DNA of 10,972 nucleotides from Pseudomonadota bacterium (GTDB lineage: Bacteria > Pseudomonadota > Gammaproteobacteria > Burkholderiales > SHXO01): positions 1-10,972 of the forward strand of contig JAEZCG010000081.1 in assembly GCA_023430065.1 (NCBI GenBank), written 5' to 3'. Shown one piece after another: positions 6,922-10,972 of the stretch; within the stretch, counting starts at the first letter, position 1, and every line of letters begins with the position of its first letter. The position numbers and the translations under genes were made by a program. The notes beneath the pieces were generated by a model. It made no database searches. It was not told where the DNA came from and saw nothing but the letters and a program-made list of their open reading frames with translations.

Positions 6922-6934
6922 CTTCCGCGGGAAG
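6922..6934. terminator. Weak hairpin in the convergent VOC/PhzF gap
   Basis: CTTCC (6922-6926) and GGAAG (6930-6934) form a five-base-pair stem with a GCG loop in the 37-nt gap between two convergent genes. The position suits a bidirectional terminator. There is no T-run on either strand and the stem is short, so support is weak. Confidence 0.22.
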
Positions 6935-6947
6935 CGCGCGGGGGCGC

Positions 6948-7835
6948 TCATCCTCCGCAGAACAACGCCCCGTCGACGCACGTGACGCACGCACCGCCGA
7001 GGGCCACGTTTCCCGCGGCATCGACCGAGACCGCGATCCGTCCGTCACGACCGACGCACTGACCCTGCGCCGCCACGTAGGTCGCCCCTGCGGCCGGCAG
7101 CAGGCCACGTTCGCGCCGGAACACCGCCACGCTGCCGTTGCCGCTGCCGCACACCGGGTCTTCGTCGATACCGCTGGACGGGGCGAAGGAACGCACCTCG
7201 ATGGCGGCGTCGCCGCCGTCGTGCGCCGCGAAGACCGTCACGCCGGTGGCGCCGAGGCGCCGCTCGAACGCTGCGCAGCGCGCGAAATCGGGCGCCAGGG
7301 CGAGCAAATCGCGCACGCTGGGAAGCTGCGCGACCACCCAGACGGGCCCCACATTCACGACCGCCGGTGCCACCTCGCGCACCACGGCCTGTCCCAGCAC
7401 GTTCTCCAGTTCGGTCACCTCTTCCGCGCGCAACGCCGTCACGGTGGCGGGCGGCAGCCCGAGGGTCAGGCGACGGTTCGATCCTTCGCCCTGGACCGAG
7501 AGGGCGACCCGGCCGACCCCGCATTCCTGCATGAACCGTCCGTCACGCGGCTTGACCCTTCCCGCCTCCAGCGCCGCGTGTGCACTTCCCAGTGTGGGGT
7601 GTCCGGCGAACGGCAGTTCGCTGCGCGGCGTGAAGATGCGCAGGCGATAGTCGGCGCCGGGCGAGACCGCCGGCAGCACGAAGGTGGTTTCCGATAGATT
7701 GGTCCAGCGTGCGATGCGCTGCATGGCAGACGTGTCCAGGCCCTCTGCATCCAGCACGACGGCGACGGGGTTGCCCTGCAGCGGCGTGGCGGTAAACACG
7801 TCGACCACCTTGTAGGCTCTGGCTTTCACGGTCAT
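6948..7835 (-). CDS. PhzF-family isomerase/epimerase-like protein
   Basis: PhzF proteins have a diaminopimelate-epimerase fold and isomerise small metabolites; PhzF itself acts in phenazine synthesis. Here AYKVVDVFTATPLQGNPVAVV (about 7-27) is the family start, Glu49 in LSETTFV is the catalytic acid/base, FTPRSELPFAGHPTLGSA (68-85) contains the usual active-site Gly-His-Pro, and DPVCGSGNG (226-234) is the C-terminal substrate-loop motif. The 295-residue length is normal. No other phenazine genes are nearby, so a role in phenazine synthesis is unlikely and the substrate is unknown. The open frame continues upstream to 7898, but residues before MTVKARAYKV do not fit the family. AAGGA stands only 1-2 nt from the ATG at 7835 but about 7 nt from a GTG at 7829, so the true start may be that GTG. 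Cys-rich C-terminus (CVTCVDGALFC) is unusual but short. Confidence 0.92.
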   Translation of the reverse strand: MTVKARAYKVVDVFTATPLQGNPVAVVLDAEGLDTSAMQRIARWTNLSETTFVLPAVSPGADYRLRIFTPRSELPFAGHPTLGSAHAALEAGRVKPRDGRFMQECGVGRVALSVQGEGSNRRLTLGLPPATVTALRAEEVTELENVLGQAVVREVAPAVVNVGPVWVVAQLPSVRDLLALAPDFARCAAFERRLGATGVTVFAAHDGGDAAIEVRSFAPSSGIDEDPVCGSGNGSVAVFRRERGLLPAAGATYVAAQGQCVGRDGRIAVSVDAAGNVALGGACVTCVDGALFCGG

Positions 7836-8025
7836 TTCCTTGCAGTGCTCTCCGGCGCGGAAGTCAGCCCGGGTGCGTGGCGGTTCCACCATGCGCAATG
7901 TTGACCGAACGCGCCGGGCAAGGGAAGATCGCCGCGGACTGCAGGACCGACCGACGCCGCCTTGAGCCGCGACGCAGCCTCAAGCAACAAAATCCGTTCG
8001 TACATCGCACCAAGGAGCACCCGAT
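7836..8025. promoter_or_regulatory. Divergent intergenic region between PhzF and the EEP-family gene
   Basis: This 190-nt region lies between two divergent starts and should contain a promoter for each. I see no convincing -35/-10 pair. It contains one six-base inverted repeat, CTTGAG (7961-7966) and CTCAAG (7979-7984), upstream of the plus-strand gene, and an A-rich patch at about 7985-7992. A Shine-Dalgarno AAGGAG (8012-8017) lies 8 nt before the ATG at 8026. The spurious N-terminal extension of the PhzF frame also crosses this region. Confidence 0.4.
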
Positions 8026-8997
8026 ATGCCCGTCTCGGTCGGCACCTTCAATCTGAACAACCTGTTCTCGCGCTACAACTTCCAGGCGGAGATCGCGGCC
8101 CTGCCGCCGCATGAGGCCGGCGGCATCGAACTGACCTTCACGCCGGGCAGCGTGCAGGCGCGCACCTTCATGGGCCGTCTCGTGAAGGCCAAGGAACCAG
8201 GCGAGACCGCGCAGATCGCGCGGCGCATCCGCGAGATGAACCTCGACGTGCTCGCGGTGCAGGAAGTCGAGCATATCGAGATCCTGCGCGCGTTCAACCG
8301 CGATCACCTGGGCGGGCTGTATGCGCACCTTGCGTTGATCGAGGGAAACGATCCGCGGATGATCGACGTCGCGCTGCTCTCGAAGCTTCCACTCGGCCCG
8401 ATCATCTCGTACCAGACGGCCTGCCACCCGGACGCTCCCCAGGAGCGCGTCTTCAGCCGCGACCTCGTCGCCGTGCGCGTGCTGGATGCGCGGGGCAGCA
8501 AGCTGCTCACGCTGTACAACACCCATCTCAAGAGCCACTACGTCGCCGCCGGTGCGGATGAAGAGGCGGGCGCGATACGCGCGAACCTGCGCCGACGCAG
8601 GCAGGCGGAGACGATCGCGCGCATCCTGAGCGCGGAGGAACGGCGCGGCGCGCGATTCATCCTCGTCGGCGACATGAACGACCCGCCGGACAGCATGGAT
8701 CTGGCGCCCATGCTCGTCGTCGACGACGAGCCCTTGCTCAACGGCCTCGCCGATCCGGTCGAGACACGCCCCGCCAGGCCGGAGACGCCGGGACAGGGCT
8801 CCGGGCCGGCCACGGCCGCGTGGACGCATCGATTCAATCCACCCGGAGCCGTTCCACCCGAGTACGCGCTGTTCGATCAGATCTGGTTGTCCCAGGCCCT
8901 CGCTCCCCGCCTGCAATCGGCGCACATCGAACGGCGAACGCGGCACGGCGGAGACGGCTCCGACCACGATCCGGCCTGGGTGGTGCTGGATCTGTGA
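8026..8997 (+). CDS. Endonuclease/exonuclease/phosphatase (EEP) superfamily protein
   Basis: All the catalytic blocks of the DNase I/exonuclease III/inositol-phosphatase fold are present in order: TFNLNNLF with Asn9, AVQEVE with the metal-binding Glu80, YNTHLKS with His167, VGDMND with Asp216 and Asn218, an FDQIW strand with Asp284, and the terminal SDHDP with Asp313 and His314. The enzyme should therefore be an active metal-dependent phosphodiesterase or phosphatase, but the substrate (DNA, RNA, lipid or phosphate ester) cannot be told from sequence. There is no signal peptide, so it is probably cytoplasmic. AAGGAG 8 nt upstream supports the start. The length of 323 residues suits the family. 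The TPR-methyltransferase gene follows 46 nt after the stop and may be cotranscribed. Confidence 0.92.
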   Translation: MPVSVGTFNLNNLFSRYNFQAEIAALPPHEAGGIELTFTPGSVQARTFMGRLVKAKEPGETAQIARRIREMNLDVLAVQEVEHIEILRAFNRDHLGGLYAHLALIEGNDPRMIDVALLSKLPLGPIISYQTACHPDAPQERVFSRDLVAVRVLDARGSKLLTLYNTHLKSHYVAAGADEEAGAIRANLRRRRQAETIARILSAEERRGARFILVGDMNDPPDSMDLAPMLVVDDEPLLNGLADPVETRPARPETPGQGSGPATAAWTHRFNPPGAVPPEYALFDQIWLSQALAPRLQSAHIERRTRHGGDGSDHDPAWVVLDL

Positions 8998-9043
8998 TCG
9001 CATCCCGGACGCTGCGCCGCCTCCCGCTCACCAGACCCGCGCC

Positions 9044-10345
9044 ATGACCGAGCCGTTCGAGCAAGCCCGGCAATTCTTCCTGCAGGGCGTGCAGCATTTC
9101 GAAGCGGGGCGCAGCCAAGAGGCGGAAGCCGCCTTCGAGGCCTCGCTCGCGCTCCTGCCGGGACGCGCGTCGACACTCATCAACCTGGGCGCGGCGAAGC
9201 TGCGGCTGTCGAAACCTCAGGAGGCGTTGAGTGCGCTCGACCAGGCGCTCGCACAGGAACCGGGCGACTGCGACGCGTGGTGCTATCGTGGCGAAGCGCT
9301 CGCGAGGCTCAGGCGCGACGACGAGGCCCTGTCCAGTTTCGACCAGGCGATCGCGATCGACGCCGGCTTCCAGCCTGCGTGGCAGGGTCGTGCGAGACTG
9401 CTCGCGCGCTTGCGCCGCTACGACGAGTCGCTGGACGCTCTCGACCGGCTGGTTGCGCTGGTCCCCGGACACGCGCAGATCTGGCAACAGCGCGGACAGG
9501 TTCTGCAGAAGCTCGGTCGCCACGACGAGGCACTGCGCTCATACGACAAGGCAATCGCGCTGGACGGCAGCCTGGCCCTCGCCTGGTCTGCGCGAGGCGG
9601 CATTCTCAAGGATCAGGGACGCCTGGACGAAGCCATCGCCTGCTATCGCGAAGCGCTTGCGCAGGGCGGCGATGCGGAACTGATCGGATACTTCCTCGCT
9701 TCGCTGGTGGGACGCGATGCACCGGAAAGCGCGCCACCACGATATGTCCGATCCCTGTTCGACGACTACGCGGACAGTTTCGACAAGCACCTGGTGGACG
9801 TGCTCCGTTACGAGGCGCCCCGCGTCCTGGTCGAGAACCTGCGCGGGGTCGGACCCGAGCGCTTCGCTGCGGCGCTCGATCTGGGGTGCGGGACGGGACT
9901 GTGTGCGCCACTTCTGAAACCGGTCGTGCAGCGGCTCGACGGCATCGACCTGTCGCCGCTGATGCTGGACAAGGCGCACGCACGCGGCCTCTACGACCAC
10001 CTCGAGCGGGGCGATCTGGTCGCATATCTGCAAGAGACCTCGCACGCCTACGATCTGGTGCTGTCCGCCGACGTGTTCATCTACATCGGCAACCTGGATC
10101 CCGTCTTCCACGGCGTGAGCCGCGTCACGAACTCCGGCGGCGTCTTCTGCTTCTCGGTCGAGCATGCGCCCGACGAGCAGCTGTTTCAGCTCACCGCGCA
10201 GCAGCGCTATGCGCACTCCGAGCGCTACGTCCGGCAGCTCGCCGAGCGGCACGGATTCGAGGTCGTCAGGATCTTGCGGCATGCAATCCGCGAAGATCAG
10301 CGCAAACCGATCGCAGGACTGTACTGCTATCTGGTCAAGGCATGA
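9044..10345 (+). CDS. TPR-repeat protein fused to a class I SAM-dependent methyltransferase
   Basis: Residues about 8-208 form roughly six tetratricopeptide repeats (for example RDDEALSSFDQAIAIDAGF and RHDEALRSYDKAIALDGSL), a protein-interaction scaffold. Residues about 234-260 carry the YVRSLFDDYADSFDKHL linker typical of TPR-linked methyltransferases. The SAM-binding motif I is ALDLGCGTGL (277-286), followed by the acidic GIDLSPLML loop (300-308) and an LVLSADVFIYIGNLDPVF segment (338-355) like motif IV. The C-terminal CFSVEH and YCYLVKA strands complete the Rossmann fold. A small-molecule or protein methyl acceptor selected by the TPR part is likely, but its identity is unknown. No clear Shine-Dalgarno precedes the ATG, which suggests coupling to the upstream EEP gene or a weak start. 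The stop codon lies inside a hairpin. Confidence 0.93.
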   Translation: MTEPFEQARQFFLQGVQHFEAGRSQEAEAAFEASLALLPGRASTLINLGAAKLRLSKPQEALSALDQALAQEPGDCDAWCYRGEALARLRRDDEALSSFDQAIAIDAGFQPAWQGRARLLARLRRYDESLDALDRLVALVPGHAQIWQQRGQVLQKLGRHDEALRSYDKAIALDGSLALAWSARGGILKDQGRLDEAIACYREALAQGGDAELIGYFLASLVGRDAPESAPPRYVRSLFDDYADSFDKHLVDVLRYEAPRVLVENLRGVGPERFAAALDLGCGTGLCAPLLKPVVQRLDGIDLSPLMLDKAHARGLYDHLERGDLVAYLQETSHAYDLVLSADVFIYIGNLDPVFHGVSRVTNSGGVFCFSVEHAPDEQLFQLTAQQRYAHSERYVRQLAERHGFEVVRILRHAIREDQRKPIAGLYCYLVKA

Positions 10346-10403
10346 CCAGTGATCGAGCGTCCAGCAGTGGGAGGACGCCCCCGGGGGAACCCGGATGGTC
10401 CCC
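10331..10403. terminator. Hairpin cluster at the convergent end of the TPR-methyltransferase gene
   Basis: CTGGTCA (10331-10337) and TGACCAG (10343-10349) form a perfect seven-base-pair stem with an AGGCA loop that includes the TGA stop of the methyltransferase gene. Further on, CCGGG-GGAA-CCCGG (10381-10394) makes a stem capped by a GNRA-type loop; alternatively GGGGA(A)CC pairs with GGTCCCC (10384-10403). Neither is followed by a T-run, so Rho-independent termination is not established. The position between convergent genes favours a termination or 3'-end-protecting role. Confidence 0.33.
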
Positions 10404-10408
10404 AGCCG

Positions 10409-10972
10409 TCAGCGTGCGCCATGATCCCGAGCCCACTGCGCCACCTGCGCGTGCGTCCCGAACCACACGCCGCCTCTCGCCTGCGCGTGACGGATCAGTT
10501 CCTCCACGATCCAGATGCGCGAGCGGTAGCCGACGATGTGCGGGTGGAAGGTGAGCTGGCACAGGCCGCCTTCCTCGTAGGCTGCTTCGAACTCGCGGCG
10601 GAAGATGTCGAACACGTCGGCCGGCGGCGTATAGGGACGCAGGCCCTGGAAGCGATGCATCATGAAGTACACCGCATCGTCGCGCACCCACTCCACCGGC
10701 ACCTCGACGATGCCGGTCGGTTCGCCGTCGAGCAGCAGCTCGTAGCAGTCCTCGTCGGCCATCAGGGACGAGTCGTACAGCAGCCCCATCTCTTTCTCGA
10801 TGCGCAGGGTGTGGGGGCTGAAATCCCATGACGGCGTGCGCAGGCCGACCGGCCGCACCCCGGTGATCTGCATGAGCGTGTCGGCCGCACGCATCATCAG
10901 GTCGCGCTCGTTGTCGTAGGGCAGTATCGAGTTCAGCTCGTGGATCCAGCCGTGAATGCCGATCTCGTGACC
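10409..10972 (-). CDS. Polysaccharide deacetylase (CE4/NodB-like) family protein, N-terminus beyond the right edge
   Basis: The frame enters from the right edge and gives 188 residues. It opens with GHEIGIHGWIHE, the His-x-x-x-His metal-binding motif of CE4 deacetylases. GLRTPSWDFSP is the Arg-x-Pro motif 3, and LTFHPHIVGYRSRIWIVEELI is the C-terminal His-Pro motif. The W-I-H-E variant and the TFHP-x-x-x-G-x-x-x-R form resemble the PuuE/allantoinase-like and cyclic-imide-like branch more than chitin deacetylases, so the substrate may be a small amide rather than a polysaccharide. The first catalytic Asp motif should lie off the window. An internal ATG at 10897 is not the start, because the conserved motif upstream of it is in the same frame. 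The gene converges with the TPR-methyltransferase across a 63-nt gap. Confidence 0.9.
   Translation of the reverse strand, partial: GHEIGIHGWIHELNSILPYDNERDLMMRAADTLMQITGVRPVGLRTPSWDFSPHTLRIEKEMGLLYDSSLMADEDCYELLLDGEPTGIVEVPVEWVRDDAVYFMMHRFQGLRPYTPPADVFDIFRREFEAAYEEGGLCQLTFHPHIVGYRSRIWIVEELIRHAQARGGVWFGTHAQVAQWARDHGAR

Noticed and set aside
5884..7062. A 392-codon plus-strand frame spanning the AraC and VOC genes
   Set aside because: It overlaps two well-supported genes in another frame, and its product is extremely Arg/Ala/Pro-rich, typical of a shifted frame in GC-rich coding DNA.
6948..7835. PhzF as a sign of a phenazine biosynthesis cluster
   Set aside because: No other phz-type gene is present, and PhzF-family proteins are widespread outside phenazine pathways.
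7864..9003. A 379-codon minus-strand open frame opposite the EEP-family gene
   Set aside because: The plus strand carries all catalytic motifs of the EEP family in order; the antisense product is Arg-rich and featureless.
9277..10554. A 425-codon plus-strand frame over the TPR-methyltransferase
   Set aside because: It is frame-shifted relative to a gene with six TPRs and a SAM-binding motif; its translation is Arg-rich with no domain.

Overview
The window is about 11 kb of GC-rich, densely coding bacterial chromosome with short intergenic gaps. The gene content suggests a betaproteobacterium, probably Burkholderiales-like: an orphan TRAP-type solute-binding protein, a LivJ-type solute-binding protein, a very large MalT-like regulator with an OmpR/BTAD C-terminus, and an AraC-VOC pair. 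This placement is inferred from family content, not from a phylogenetic marker. I saw no tRNA, rRNA, CRISPR array, insertion sequence or phage gene.

Left block, minus strand (4321 down to 1): a 1058-residue STAND-ATPase transcriptional regulator with a C-terminal winged helix and BTAD domain is followed by three small genes in the same direction. These encode a 78-residue protein of unknown function, a 167-residue exported protein that overlaps it by 4 nt (ATGA), and, 15 nt further on, the N-terminus of a periplasmic branched-chain-amino-acid-type solute-binding protein that runs off the left edge. The set looks like one transcription unit joining a large signal-integrating regulator to two exported proteins. 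It is the best candidate in the window for an undescribed module.

Divergent control region (4322-4509): about 190 bp separates the regulator from a plus-strand TRAP solute-binding protein. It holds a 9-bp inverted repeat around a possible -10 for the regulator, a 10-bp palindrome over a possible -35 for the TRAP gene, and two mutually exclusive small hairpins just before the TRAP ribosome binding site.

Middle block, plus strand (4510-6910): a TakP-like TRAP solute-binding protein without adjacent membrane subunits, an AraC-family regulator with a Cys/His-rich motif in its sensory domain, and a small VOC (glyoxalase/bleomycin-resistance fold) protein. The genes are tightly spaced and may be cotranscribed.

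Right block: a minus-strand PhzF-family isomerase-like protein converges with the VOC gene and diverges from a plus-strand pair, an endonuclease/exonuclease/phosphatase-fold protein and a TPR-methyltransferase fusion. At the right edge a minus-strand polysaccharide-deacetylase-family protein, missing its N-terminus, converges on the methyltransferase gene. These look like ordinary accessory and housekeeping genes with no evident shared pathway.
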